IMG/VR virus record: IMGVR_UViG_3300010148_000162
Coordinates: 1-20,580 of that record
Source: a virus
Strand: one strand, 5' to 3'
DNA length: 20,580 nt
The notes below the pieces were generated by a model. That model made no database searches. It was not told the origin of the DNA and saw nothing but the letters and a program-made list of their open reading frames with translations. The position numbers were made by a program, and so were the translations under genes. This document shows, one piece after another, positions 9,418 through 17,759 of this stretch (within the stretch, counting starts at the first letter, position 1; the number at the start of each line of letters is the position of its first letter).

Positions 9418-11100
9418 CTATACCTTGAAACCACGAGCTCGTAGTAAGTCTGTTCTTGAAATGATTTCAACTTTACATCTATTTCCTTTATTTGATTTAT
9501 CTACATAATCTATACTTGAAAAACCATCTTCAGTCGCTCCACCTTGTGTCATTATAACGTGATTTAACCAATAGTCTGCATTTGTAACATTGAAATCAGA
9601 ACCAGGTTCATCTATATCTGGATTGTAAGTTGCACATATGAAATACCATTCGTTGAAATTTTCTGGTATGTTTGTATAATTTAAAATTGCTCCCTCATCA
9701 GCCGTTGAAAAATAATAGTCTTGTTCTTTATCTAAATCAGGAGGATTAAACTTACTTTTTGGAATATTACCCATACCTAATGCTGAATCTCGCAATCCTC
9801 CATCATTTTCAGTTGAATAATTTCCTCCTTCTCTAACTTGTAATCTAACAAATCTTTCTGTGTTTGAATTTTGAAATAAACCTAATTCTTGTTTATGATA
9901 TGGTGAATTACTATCAATATATTCATCAAAAGTTTGTATCACAGTCCTATCAGAATTAGATATTTTATCTTCTTTATTTATTACAAAAGTTTCTAATCTG
10001 AATCCAAATGGATTTTCTTCTCTTGTTGGATTTCCAAAATTAAACAAAGTACCTGTTGAAACTTTATCTAAAAATCTAACCCACATTGTAATGGTAAAAC
10101 CTGTATCTAAATAAGTTGGGTTACTTGGGTCTAAACCCTCAATAAAATCTTGATTTGTGTTACGAATAATAATACCTTGATTTGGATTTCTAAATTTTAA
10201 GTAACCACTTGATTGATTAAAATAAGTAGGTCTATCATCTTGAAGTTCTTCTACATCTTCCAATATATCAGTCAAATAAGGTAACACAGTATTATAAATA
10301 TCTTCAATTGTTCTTGTTGAGTTTGTATCATTAGCCGTGCCTTTTAATCTGTGTATAAAAGCATCTTGTTCATCGATGTTTCCATCTTGATTATCTTGAG
10401 CATATGAAATACTAAAATTTTTGTTATAGTCAATTGAACCTGTCCAAGCATTACTTCCACTTACTCTATCTACATAATTATCGTTATCCAAATCAAATTC
10501 AGGTTGTGGTGGCAATAGTGCATTTAATTCTTGAAAAAATCTAACAATTCTAGCTTGTCTTGTGTCACCACTTGGAAGTAATTCAAAAATATTTGTATCT
10601 AAAAATTCTTCAGCTTGTGGTATATTAACAATAGATGATGATTGTTCTAATGAAATAAATTGACTTATGTTAAGTGGATTGAGTATTTGATTTTCACCAT
10701 TATTGGTTACTGATTTAAATATAACATCGGATAAATTTGCACTAACAAGTGGATTACCCAATTCGGTTATTGATATAATGTATTCCCCACTATTTAATCT
10801 TGCTATACCAATAGTGACATTATTTATATCAATAATATTGTTAGCAAGGTTACTTATTATACTAACAAAATTTTGTACGTCATTATCTTCAGATATATTT
10901 ATCTCTGCTAGTAAATCACTCTCATTAGCTCTTTCATCTTTTTGGTATAATATTAAGTTATCACTAGTGTTTCTACCAATTTTTAATTGGCCATTTTTAA
11001 TTGTAAGTTGATTATTATTTAAAACTTGTTTATCAACTACTGAACTTTCAATTAATTCTGAAGCAATTCTATCTAATAATTGTTCTACTGTAACAGCCAT
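9418..11100 (-). CDS. Structural protein with C-terminal LamG-like (concanavalin-like) domain
   Basis: This is a 560-aa protein. The N-terminus (MAVTVEQLLDRIASELIES) is helical and the following 200 residues are unassigned. At about residues 290-490 there is a LamG-like domain: YLKFRNPNQGIIIRN, then GFTITMWVRFLDKVSTGTLF and later NEWYFICATYNPD, the usual order of strands in LamG/Laminin_G_3 domains. The extreme C-terminus is basic (CKVEIISRTDLLRARGFKV) and does not match the C-terminal module of the 745- and 1612-aa proteins. The gene begins one base after the stop of the 380-aa gene, with a GAGG ribosome-binding site inside that gene's end. No signal peptide or membrane segment is seen. It is inferred to be a baseplate or fibre component that may contact cell-surface glycans; the domain call is good and the role is inferred. 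Confidence 0.85.
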   Translation of the reverse strand: MAVTVEQLLDRIASELIESSVVDKQVLNNNQLTIKNGQLKIGRNTSDNLILYQKDERANESDLLAEINISEDNDVQNFVSIISNLANNIIDINNVTIGIARLNSGEYIISITELGNPLVSANLSDVIFKSVTNNGENQILNPLNISQFISLEQSSSIVNIPQAEEFLDTNIFELLPSGDTRQARIVRFFQELNALLPPQPEFDLDNDNYVDRVSGSNAWTGSIDYNKNFSISYAQDNQDGNIDEQDAFIHRLKGTANDTNSTRTIEDIYNTVLPYLTDILEDVEELQDDRPTYFNQSSGYLKFRNPNQGIIIRNTNQDFIEGLDPSNPTYLDTGFTITMWVRFLDKVSTGTLFNFGNPTREENPFGFRLETFVINKEDKISNSDRTVIQTFDEYIDSNSPYHKQELGLFQNSNTERFVRLQVREGGNYSTENDGGLRDSALGMGNIPKSKFNPPDLDKEQDYYFSTADEGAILNYTNIPENFNEWYFICATYNPDIDEPGSDFNVTNADYWLNHVIMTQGGATEDGFSSIDYVDKSNKGNRCKVEIISRTDLLRARGFKV

Positions 11101-11101
11101 T

Positions 11102-12244
11102 TTAATTCCTCTTAACTATAAATTCAAAATCATTATCGAATATTTGTTCTTGTCCATCATTATATTTTAACTTATAGAGTATTTTATAAACTCTATCAGG
11201 ATAGAACCCATCTAAATATTGAATAAAATAATTTGAATTACTATCACAACTTAGTTGTGTATAACTTACACCTTGATTATCTTCAAATGGTACAATGAAC
11301 TCATCTGTGGCAACGTCTTTAATTGCGTAAGAACCACTTCCTTCAGGTATGAAAGACCCAGTTACTGTCTGAACTGATGTTGTGAATGATTTTTGTATGT
11401 ACCTTTTTCTACAACCAACTCTAAACTTTACTCTATCACCTACTTTATAACTTTCTCTTAAACCTTTCATAAATAAAAAATTATCGTCTAATCCACTTAC
11501 ATTTAATTGATTTAATGAACCTGTATTTGAACCCGTACAAGGTAAATGGTCATCCCAACGTACCTCAATTTGTGGTGAGTAAATGGTATGTGTATTTCTT
11601 GAAAAGAATTTTAAATGTCCAAATGTTTTATCATCTGTTTCTTGACTACCACTAAAACGAATTAACATTCCATAATTTTCTTCTTGACCTGTGAACCACA
11701 TATTTACCATATTAGTCACATCAATATTAACATCAGGTGATACATTATTAAAAGATTGTACTGAAGAACTAACTGTATAAACTGTAACACCATTATCAGC
11801 CCATGGGATAGCAGTGGCACCAATTGGATTACTACGATTTTTAAAACTACATCCGTTTGTGTTTTTAGGATTGTCACCAAATTTACCTGTACCTTCAGTC
11901 CAAGATTGAGATATCGGTTTTACATCTAAAATATATTCTTCAGTCATCTCAGCATTACCTTCAGCTTCATAGAGTCTTAAATAAAATTTTGAACCAGAGT
12001 CTGAACCAGTTTCAGGAAAAGGTATTGTCCCATCAACCATTGATTTAGATAACTCAGTAAATTCAGTTCCACTAAACTGAACTAGTGCTCTTGTTTGAAA
12101 ATCAAAAGAATTATTAAAAAATTGTTTTTTAACCTCAAGTATTTGGTCTCGTCCAAAGTTTTGGTCTGTGAAAGAAGTACCATCTATGTTACTACTACCG
12201 CTTGAAATCCAAGTGTCTTGATTTGGAAAAATAAAATGATGCAT
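11102..12244 (-). CDS. DNRLRE-domain-like structural protein
   Basis: This is a 380-aa protein. Residues 1-230 have the hallmarks of a DNRLRE-type (CBM96-like) beta-sandwich: an opening FPNQDTWISSGSS, then NFGRDQILEV, TRALVQFSG, a long strand-rich middle with ISQSWTEGTGKFGDNP, and the closing DVTNMVNMWFTGQEENYGML. The remainder (about 250-380) is beta-rich and ends FEFIVKRN, possibly an Ig-like fold. DNRLRE domains in bacteria are associated with polysaccharide binding; in a phage tail this would fit decoration or receptor contact. The gene follows gp6 directly with a TAATG overlap and precedes the LamG-like 560-aa gene, so it sits where T4 has gp7. The start MHHFIFPNQDT is fixed by that overlap. 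Confidence 0.85.
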   Translation of the reverse strand: MHHFIFPNQDTWISSGSSNIDGTSFTDQNFGRDQILEVKKQFFNNSFDFQTRALVQFSGTEFTELSKSMVDGTIPFPETGSDSGSKFYLRLYEAEGNAEMTEEYILDVKPISQSWTEGTGKFGDNPKNTNGCSFKNRSNPIGATAIPWADNGVTVYTVSSSVQSFNNVSPDVNIDVTNMVNMWFTGQEENYGMLIRFSGSQETDDKTFGHLKFFSRNTHTIYSPQIEVRWDDHLPCTGSNTGSLNQLNVSGLDDNFLFMKGLRESYKVGDRVKFRVGCRKRYIQKSFTTSVQTVTGSFIPEGSGSYAIKDVATDEFIVPFEDNQGVSYTQLSCDSNSNYFIQYLDGFYPDRVYKILYKLKYNDGQEQIFDNDFEFIVKRN

Positions 12245-14493
12245 TATCTAACTCTCCCCTGTATGTTTTCGTTCGGATTCTTTAATTCAAAAACCGTTGG
12301 TGTTGATAACTTTGGTGGAACAATAATTGTACCATCATCTGAAAGTGCTGTTTTAAAATCATATTTATATCCATATCCTAAATCTTCGGTCTGTTGCATG
12401 GATGGTGGTTCAAAATCAGTATCAAAAGAATAACTAAATAATTGTCTTGTAAAGGATTGGTCATTAGTGTTGTCCGTATAAAAATCATCTTTGAATTGTG
12501 AAATAGTAATGTGACCGATGGAACGAACACCCTCTACACCCATTAATTCAAATTCTAATTGACTTTTATAAATTGGTTGATTGAATTGCATTTTTTCAAT
12601 TCTAAAATACTCTTTAATTTTTTGAATACAATTTAATTTGACTTGTTGTTTATTGGCATATTTTTCAGCTATAACATCAAAAAACACACCAAAGTTTACA
12701 ATGTAACCATCTTGAATAGTTAAAACATCTGTCATAATTTTAAAATTTTGTAAATATTTTTTTATATTTTGTTTTAATAAAGGTGAAACATTATTACTTA
12801 GACCCATGATATTTGAATTAGGATTTCCAACTAATTGTTTTAGATTATTATAACCCAATATATAAATATTAATAGTGCTTAGGAAAGAAAGTTGACCTAA
12901 AGATTCTTGTTCAAATATTCCTTTATTTGTATTATATTGTGAAATAGCTAAGTCATAAAAATTACCTGATTGAAACGCAATTAATATTTGATTTACTATC
13001 GAAGATACTTCACCAGTTTGTTGAGCAGTCAGTAAATCTTGTTGTATATTTAATAACTGATTGGTTACATTTTGAGATGAGTTAACAAAATTATTATAAG
13101 AATTAAAATTTGAAAGACTAAGTCCTTCGCTATAGTCTTGATTATCACCACCTCTTGCCACGTATACTTTTGCTATATTTCCAAACTTACTTGGAAGATG
13201 TAGAACTCTAGCTTCATAATCTTCTTTTGTAACACATCTGTTTTGTGTTGAGAAAAACGCTTTTGCTTGTTCTTTTATTTCAATAATATCTTCACTATCT
13301 TTACCACCAATTGCTGGCTTTGAATTGTTGACACTTTGTAACGTAAAATTACTTTGTCCATTTTGAGCATTTAAAGTTGGTGTTGTGCTTAAATCACCAC
13401 TTGGTACATTGGAATTAATACCTCCACCTACTCGATAAGTAATTGTTAAAGTTGTGTTGTTTGGTGTTTCACCAAGTGTTGAGTAAAAATCACCTAACTG
13501 ACTACTAATAGAAGAATTTAAATTTTGTGTTTGACCTGGTACGACTATACCAAGTTGTTGTGTATTTATAAATCCTTCATCAACTAATTGTCCGTTTTTC
13601 AAAACACCATTTCCAAATACTAATGATGTTGTATTGTCTTCATTTGTTTCTCGTGTAAATCTTTTTGTTGTTTTTATATACTCCAATGAGTAAGGGACTG
13701 CAGATGACATTTCCAGTCCTTCGGAATCTGCATAAGCTGAGTCTCTATTTATATCATCTGTATAATGAGTTTCAATTGGAACTTTATCTTGTGCTAAAAA
13801 ATCAACTTCATACCATTTATTATTATTTGAATCTATACAAGAAATAATGTCAATCACATTTGTATCAGGTATGATAATAGTTTTAAATTTTTCAGGTGTT
13901 CCAACTTGAAAAGAAATAGTTTTTTCAGTAGCACTTATGGCTTTGACTGTTCGTGTTAGTGTATAATTAGATACTAATCCAGCGTCATCCGTATCAAATA
14001 TAGTTTCTGTATCACCTGAACCTGATACTCTAAAATCAATCGGTTCTAGTGTTGTAAAAATTGTATTAGAATTAGTTGAAGAGACTACCTGAACACCAGC
14101 ATCAAATGTTCCAGCTTTGGAATAATCAACTTTCGTTGAGTCACCTGGTGATACAGGAACATTAGCAGTAAATTCTAAATCTACAAAAGCAGGAACAATT
14201 GGTTTAACTTTGTATCCAAACATTTTTGCCATAGTGATTATATTTCTTCTCTCTTCTGCTAATGGTAATAACATCTCACGATATTGCTGGTCGATATAAA
14301 AAGACAACACATCACCAACATATGCGTTCATTTCTAATAACATCATACCAGGTGATGTTTCATTAAAATCACGATAGGTGTTAGGAAAATATGATTTAGC
14401 ATAATTAATAAGTGACGACTTTAATGATGTAAAATCTTTATTTAAATAATTTACATTTGATTCTTTAAAATTTTCTTTACCATATGTTGGCAT
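12244..14493 (-). CDS. gp6: Baseplate wedge protein gp6 (baseplate J family)
   Basis: This 749-aa protein (T4 gp6 is about 660 aa) closely resembles gp6 of T4-like phages, especially marine ones. The N-terminal signature includes NYLNKDFTSLKSSLINYAK and SPGMMLLEMNAYVGDVLSFY, with YFPNTYRDFNE just before it (residues about 15-65). The central part contains the baseplate J-type segment (TKEDYEARVLHLPSKFGNIA, about 420-440). The C-terminal part has VNFGVFFDVIAEKYANKQQV and YKSQLEFELMGVEGVRSIGH, as expected for this family. In T4, gp6 dimers form the inner baseplate ring that ties the wedges together. It starts 13 bases after the gp25-like gene, with GGAG about seven bases before the ATG. The gp25-gp6 order is the same as in cyanophage baseplate clusters. 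Confidence 0.93.
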   Translation of the reverse strand: MPTYGKENFKESNVNYLNKDFTSLKSSLINYAKSYFPNTYRDFNETSPGMMLLEMNAYVGDVLSFYIDQQYREMLLPLAEERRNIITMAKMFGYKVKPIVPAFVDLEFTANVPVSPGDSTKVDYSKAGTFDAGVQVVSSTNSNTIFTTLEPIDFRVSGSGDTETIFDTDDAGLVSNYTLTRTVKAISATEKTISFQVGTPEKFKTIIIPDTNVIDIISCIDSNNNKWYEVDFLAQDKVPIETHYTDDINRDSAYADSEGLEMSSAVPYSLEYIKTTKRFTRETNEDNTTSLVFGNGVLKNGQLVDEGFINTQQLGIVVPGQTQNLNSSISSQLGDFYSTLGETPNNTTLTITYRVGGGINSNVPSGDLSTTPTLNAQNGQSNFTLQSVNNSKPAIGGKDSEDIIEIKEQAKAFFSTQNRCVTKEDYEARVLHLPSKFGNIAKVYVARGGDNQDYSEGLSLSNFNSYNNFVNSSQNVTNQLLNIQQDLLTAQQTGEVSSIVNQILIAFQSGNFYDLAISQYNTNKGIFEQESLGQLSFLSTINIYILGYNNLKQLVGNPNSNIMGLSNNVSPLLKQNIKKYLQNFKIMTDVLTIQDGYIVNFGVFFDVIAEKYANKQQVKLNCIQKIKEYFRIEKMQFNQPIYKSQLEFELMGVEGVRSIGHITISQFKDDFYTDNTNDQSFTRQLFSYSFDTDFEPPSMQQTEDLGYGYKYDFKTALSDDGTIIVPPKLSTPTVFELKNPNENIQGRVR

Positions 14494-14506
14494 GTTTTAT
14501 CTCCAA

Positions 14507-15025
14507 TTAATATCCACCACCTGTAACAGTAGTTGATACTCCACCAGTTGTACTACTAACAGAATCCGTTCCTGCTGTGTCACTTGTGAAATTTAAATCT
14601 ACTGAGTCTAAAGTGTTGGGGTCTCTTTTAATATTAAATAATATTTTTACTCTTATTTCATTCAACGGAATAACTGAGTTATTATCATTACTAAAAATTT
14701 GTATGTCTCGTACTTCTACAAAAGGTAACCAAAACTCTATTTTATCTAATATAACGTCTTGTATACTAATTAAATTTTCAGGTGTAATTTGTTCAAATAA
14801 AAGTCGTCTCAATCCTATTCCTAAATTCGGTTGAAATAATCTTTCACCTTCTTCTGTTTGTAATAAATTTCTTATGTTGTTTTTTACAGCTTCAATGGTT
14901 GTTGAAGTGGTCGCAAAAAATCCATCTTTATCATCACCTCTACGAATTGGTAAATCAACACCAATTTTAATATTAGTATCATTATCTTCTACAAAAGGTT
15001 TTCGTGACGTATCTCTAATAGCCAT
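14507..15025 (-). CDS. gp25: Baseplate wedge protein gp25 (GpW/gp25 family)
   Basis: At 172 aa it is longer than T4 gp25 (132 aa). The core (about residues 18-135) shows the family pattern: IGVDLPIRRGDDKDGFFATT, AVKNNIRNLLQTEEGERLF, then PNLGIGLRRLLFEQITPEN and EFWLPFVEVRDIQIF. In T4 gp25 nucleates wedge contacts with gp6 and the sheath; despite the historical name it is lysozyme-like only in label and is considered structural. The last 25 residues are Ser/Thr/Gly-rich (SSTTGGVSTTVTGGGY), an extension beyond the usual family length. The ATG shares a base with the stop of the 184-aa gene (TAATG), and gp6 follows. Confidence 0.93.
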   Translation of the reverse strand: MAIRDTSRKPFVEDNDTNIKIGVDLPIRRGDDKDGFFATTSTTIEAVKNNIRNLLQTEEGERLFQPNLGIGLRRLLFEQITPENLISIQDVILDKIEFWLPFVEVRDIQIFSNDNNSVIPLNEIRVKILFNIKRDPNTLDSVDLNFTSDTAGTDSVSSTTGGVSTTVTGGGY

Positions 15026-15579
15026 TATAAATAATCCTCAATATCTTCTCTAAATACTTTAACAGTAGTATTTTGTCTTTGTCCATCTTCATCATCTACA
15101 TTAAAATTTTCTACAGATTCTGGGTCTTCACCAATTATAACATAAGCTTTCGATTGTAACACACCAGCTGGTAAATTAAATGGTGTTTTAGCACCACCTT
15201 CCAATAAAGGAGTAACAGCTTTTTTTATTTCATCCTCCAACGAATCAATAAGTGAACCAAGTCCAACTGGTTCTGCAAGTTTTCTTAAAGTTTTTAAAAC
15301 AGGTTGATATTCACCTAATAAAGTATCTATCTCAATATTTGCTGGTAAATCATCAGACTTTAATTCTTCTATCTGAACAGGTGCATTGATTTTTGTAATA
15401 GTGAAATCAAGTGAACTTATAAACGTGGCTATGGCTTCTGCTTGATAATGAGCTACTCTTTCAATAAATACACCCTCTTTAATTTCAGGTATTGAATTTT
15501 TGTCTATACCAGTATCTTCCATAGCCTTCACTGTAGCTTGAATTAAATCCCACTTTAAACCCTCTTGTTTTAATGCCAT
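15025..15579 (-). CDS. Unassigned baseplate-cluster protein
   Basis: This 184-aa protein is not recognised. It starts MALKQEGLKWDLIQATVKAM, is rich in acidic residues and predicted helix over the first 110 residues, and has a Gly/Pro-containing segment at about 125-140 (LEGGAKTPFNLPAGVL) followed by a strand-like YVIIGEDPES and an acidic tail. There is no membrane segment or signal peptide. It lies between the 132-aa protein and gp25, two bases after one stop and overlapping the next start by one base, so it is probably made together with the baseplate core. It could be a wedge or hub accessory protein or an assembly chaperone; the sequence does not decide. Confidence 0.8.
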   Translation of the reverse strand: MALKQEGLKWDLIQATVKAMEDTGIDKNSIPEIKEGVFIERVAHYQAEAIATFISSLDFTITKINAPVQIEELKSDDLPANIEIDTLLGEYQPVLKTLRKLAEPVGLGSLIDSLEDEIKKAVTPLLEGGAKTPFNLPAGVLQSKAYVIIGEDPESVENFNVDDEDGQRQNTTVKVFREDIEDYL

Positions 15580-15581
15580 TA

Positions 15582-15980
15582 TTATCTTCCGATTTTGTTT
15601 TTAGATTTTTCTATTGACTTTTCTAATACTTCACTATAATCTTTATTTAAAAATTCACTCATAGGGTCACTTGATGGCACAACTTGTGGTTGTTGATTCA
15701 TCATATCACCATATTGTTTTCCAACTAATTCATTCATTCTGTCAGAAGTAAACTCTCCACCACCTAATGTTTTCCAATCACCATCTTGAGCTGTTTCATT
15801 CAATACATCATTCAATATTGAATTTTTTGTAAAAGATTTTTTCTCAACGATTTTCTTTGGTTGTGATTTGGATTGAATTGGTTGTTTCAATTCAGTTATT
15901 ACCTCTTGAATTGCCATCGCAACTTCTTCTCTAACGATTTGTCTAATTATAGTTTTTATATTTGGTTTTTTCTTTTTCAT
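15582..15980 (-). CDS. Small basic-N-terminus protein of the baseplate cluster, unassigned
   Basis: This is a 132-aa protein. A very lysine-rich start (MKKKKPNIKTIIRQIVREEV) leads into a helix suited to a coiled coil (about residues 8-35), followed by a Lys/Ser/Gln-rich linker and then low-hydrophobicity text with DWKTLGGGEFTSDRMNELVG and a charged C-terminal helix (KSIEKSKNKIGR). Similar basic helix-plus-disordered proteins are common in phage structural operons, but I cannot name a family. It is preceded by GAGG five bases before the ATG and follows the hub gene by 10 bases. It is possibly a scaffold or hub-associated factor; this is inference only. Confidence 0.78.
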   Translation of the reverse strand: MKKKKPNIKTIIRQIVREEVAMAIQEVITELKQPIQSKSQPKKIVEKKSFTKNSILNDVLNETAQDGDWKTLGGGEFTSDRMNELVGKQYGDMMNQQPQVVPSSDPMSEFLNKDYSEVLEKSIEKSKNKIGR

Positions 15981-15990
15981 AACTTCCTCT

Positions 15991-17259
15991 TTAATTTGGT
16001 TCTATAAAATGATTATTACTTTTTATCGTATTAAATGTTTTTTTTAATTCATCAATAGTATTTAAAATTTCCCCTGCACTACCTTGCACTGGGTCTTGAG
16101 TACCCAATTGGGTCATGATTTTAATTTTTGGTATTAAGTCAACAATTGATTCCAATACCTTAATTAAATTATCTGCTAATACTAAATTATCCATAGACCT
16201 TGAAGAACCTCCAACTATTGGACTTCCTAAAAATGTTTGTCCAGAAGAAATTATTAAATCATCTACGGTGGATATTGTTAAATTTTCTCTAGCCCCAATG
16301 TGTATATTTTTTTTAGATGATAAATATATATCATTAAGTTTTGAATTTATTATAATTCTATCAGAATGAACCAAAGTTTGATTTCCATTGTAACCATAAA
16401 GTAAACCACTATCACCACCATTAGTGTATGTTATTAAATCCTCCATATATCTTGGAAGTTCTTCTTCACCTGGTAAAATTAAATCTGATGCTAAAGTAAA
16501 ACCATTTATAGTTTCAACATCATTACCATTGTCAATACCAAAAGCATCAAAATGGTCAGCTATAGTCCCATTTGCAGTTATACTAATAAGACTTCCATCA
16601 GCTAAACTTTCTTCCTCATTATTAGACATTCTTTGATTTGAAATAAAAATATAAGGATTTACACTACGACTACCGATTCTAATACTATTACCATGTCTAC
16701 CTTCAAGAATGGTATCACCTGTTGTTTCAAAAATAGTATTATTTAACTCAAGATTAGGTTTATGTCTTTTTGTAAGTCTTTTATAAGTTGTTCTTTTATC
16801 AAAGTTTAAACTTTCACCTTTAACACCTCTATTACTTAAACTTTCCTCCGATACACCCATTTTCTTTTCTGTCAATATTTCTTTATTAAAAGATGGGTCA
16901 TCATTCCAAGTTGGACTATTATTTAATGTATTTAAAGGGCCTAAATAATAATTTATTTTACCAATGGTACATAGTAGAACCGGGTCTCCTTTTGATGGTA
17001 CATCATGCATTGTTCTTAATAATGGAAAATATCTATATTTTTCTCCAATACTAGCTCTTGATTTAAAAACTTTATCACTATAGTGAGGTAAAGCTATTAT
17101 TGTATTTATTGTATTTTCACCTGCCCATTCAAAGCTTTCTTCGGAATGTACAACATCTACAACATATCCTGGAACAAATTGTAAATAGTAAGGTACTCTT
17201 ATTCTTTTATGTAGAAATCCCTTAACATCTTTTCCCTCTGTTACAAATACTGAACCCAT
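15991..17259 (-). CDS. gp5-like baseplate hub/needle protein with OB-fold and octapeptide beta-helix
   Basis: This is a 422-aa protein. Residues about 15-115 look like the OB-fold of tail hub/spike proteins: RVPYYLQFVPGYVVDVV, YRYFPLLRTMHDVPSKGDPV and CTIGKINYYLGPLN. Residues 179-199 carry GDTILEGRHGNSIRIGS, a motif I associate with phage hub proteins. Residues 300-340 form five near-perfect eight-residue repeats with alternating hydrophobics (see the repeat entry), like the C-terminal needle helix of T4 gp5 and VgrG. The C-terminus (about 355-422) is helical and could trimerise. T4 gp5 has a lysozyme domain between OB-fold and helix; none is apparent here. It is expected to form the membrane-piercing needle at the centre of the baseplate. 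Its ATG directly abuts the upstream stop, and a GGAGG inside that gene's end serves as ribosome-binding site. Confidence 0.85.
   Translation of the reverse strand: MGSVFVTEGKDVKGFLHKRIRVPYYLQFVPGYVVDVVHSEESFEWAGENTINTIIALPHYSDKVFKSRASIGEKYRYFPLLRTMHDVPSKGDPVLLCTIGKINYYLGPLNTLNNSPTWNDDPSFNKEILTEKKMGVSEESLSNRGVKGESLNFDKRTTYKRLTKRHKPNLELNNTIFETTGDTILEGRHGNSIRIGSRSVNPYIFISNQRMSNNEEESLADGSLISITANGTIADHFDAFGIDNGNDVETINGFTLASDLILPGEEELPRYMEDLITYTNGGDSGLLYGYNGNQTLVHSDRIIINSKLNDIYLSSKKNIHIGARENLTISTVDDLIISSGQTFLGSPIVGGSSRSMDNLVLADNLIKVLESIVDLIPKIKIMTQLGTQDPVQGSAGEILNTIDELKKTFNTIKSNNHFIEPN
16240..16362 (-). repeat. Octapeptide repeats encoding needle beta-helix
   Basis: Codons 300-340 of the hub gene encode DRIIINSK, (L)NDIYLSSK, KNIHIGAR, ENLTISTV and DDLIISSG. 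Each unit has the pattern x-[NDR]-[IL]-x-[IL]-[SGN]-[STA]-x, with a single inserted Leu after the first. This is the arrangement of the intertwined triple-stranded beta-helix of T4 gp5 and VgrG needles. The repeats are at protein level; the DNA units have diverged. Confidence 0.65.
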
Positions 17260-17664
17260 TTAACCCTCCGAATATCCTTTTTGAATTGTTTTATCTTTTA
17301 TTGTTTCTAATCTATGACTTTCTTTTTGTAAATCATCCACAGTATCTTGAAGTGTTCCCATTAGTTCAGCTTTTTCTTCATCACTTAATAACATTGATTC
17401 ATCTGATTCACCTTGTGATTTAGATATTATTCTTTGTAATACACCAGCGAGTTTTACTAAGTGTTCATCATTACGAACAGCAGTATCCATATATTCTTTG
17501 ATTATTGGTGCAACCAACACTACATCATCAATGGTTGTTATAAATCCGTGTATTTCTGATATTAACAAATCAATTTGAGTTTTACGTTTTGTAGTATTTT
17601 CGTAAATATCTTTTGTTAAGTCTTGAAAGGTTTTACCTTCAAATATTTCTTTTTCATTTGACAT
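17260..17664 (-). CDS. Small helical acidic protein, first gene of the baseplate unit
   Basis: This 134-aa protein is not recognised. It is almost entirely predicted helix with long heptad-like stretches (TFQDLTKDIYENTTKRKTQI near residues 12-31; LMGTLQDTVDDLQKESHRLE near 100-119) and no membrane segment, and it ends KGYSEG. A ribosome-binding site AGGAG sits five bases before the ATG. It is the first gene after the intergenic gap and terminator, and the hub gene begins at the very next base after its stop. It might be a tail assembly chaperone or a small coiled-coil structural protein; neither is proven. Confidence 0.82.
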   Translation of the reverse strand: MSNEKEIFEGKTFQDLTKDIYENTTKRKTQIDLLISEIHGFITTIDDVVLVAPIIKEYMDTAVRNDEHLVKLAGVLQRIISKSQGESDESMLLSDEEKAELMGTLQDTVDDLQKESHRLETIKDKTIQKGYSEG

Positions 17665-17724
17665 ACAATCTCCTGTGAATGTACTTATTCATATATAAAT
17701 ATAAAAATTGTAAGAAATTGTTTG
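17665..17724 (-). promoter_or_regulatory. Probable promoter/leader region for the baseplate operon
   Basis: Apart from the terminator beside it, this is the only non-coding stretch of any length in the window. It lies between the terminator and the start of the 134-aa gene. It holds a good ribosome-binding site (AGGAG at 17670-17674) and a very A+T-rich block (minus strand TATATTTATATATG). A T4-type late promoter TATAAATA is not present on the minus strand here, so the promoter itself cannot be pinpointed. The location after a terminator and before the structural genes is the reason for the call. Confidence 0.3.
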
Positions 17725-17753
17725 AAATAAAAAACCCTCATTTAAGAGGGTTT
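17725..17753 (-). terminator. Rho-independent terminator after the sigma-factor gene
   Basis: An eight-base-pair perfect stem (AAACCCTC at 17732-17739, GAGGGTTT at 17746-17753) with a six-base loop is followed, on the minus strand, by TTTTTTATTT. It lies six bases beyond the stop of the sigma gene. The T-tract is much stronger on the minus strand than on the plus strand, so it should end the right-hand transcription unit. Confidence 0.85.
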
Positions 17754-17759
17754 AATATT

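Noticed and set aside
10703-11011. Plus-strand 102-codon frame with hydrophobic stretches
   Set aside because: It is the complement of the N-terminal part of the 560-aa structural gene; the hydrophobic look comes from the reverse complement of Asn/Asp-rich codons.
14507-15025. Lysozyme activity for the gp25-like protein
   Set aside because: The family label 'gp25-like lysozyme' is historical; the protein is a structural wedge component and no catalytic residues can be argued.
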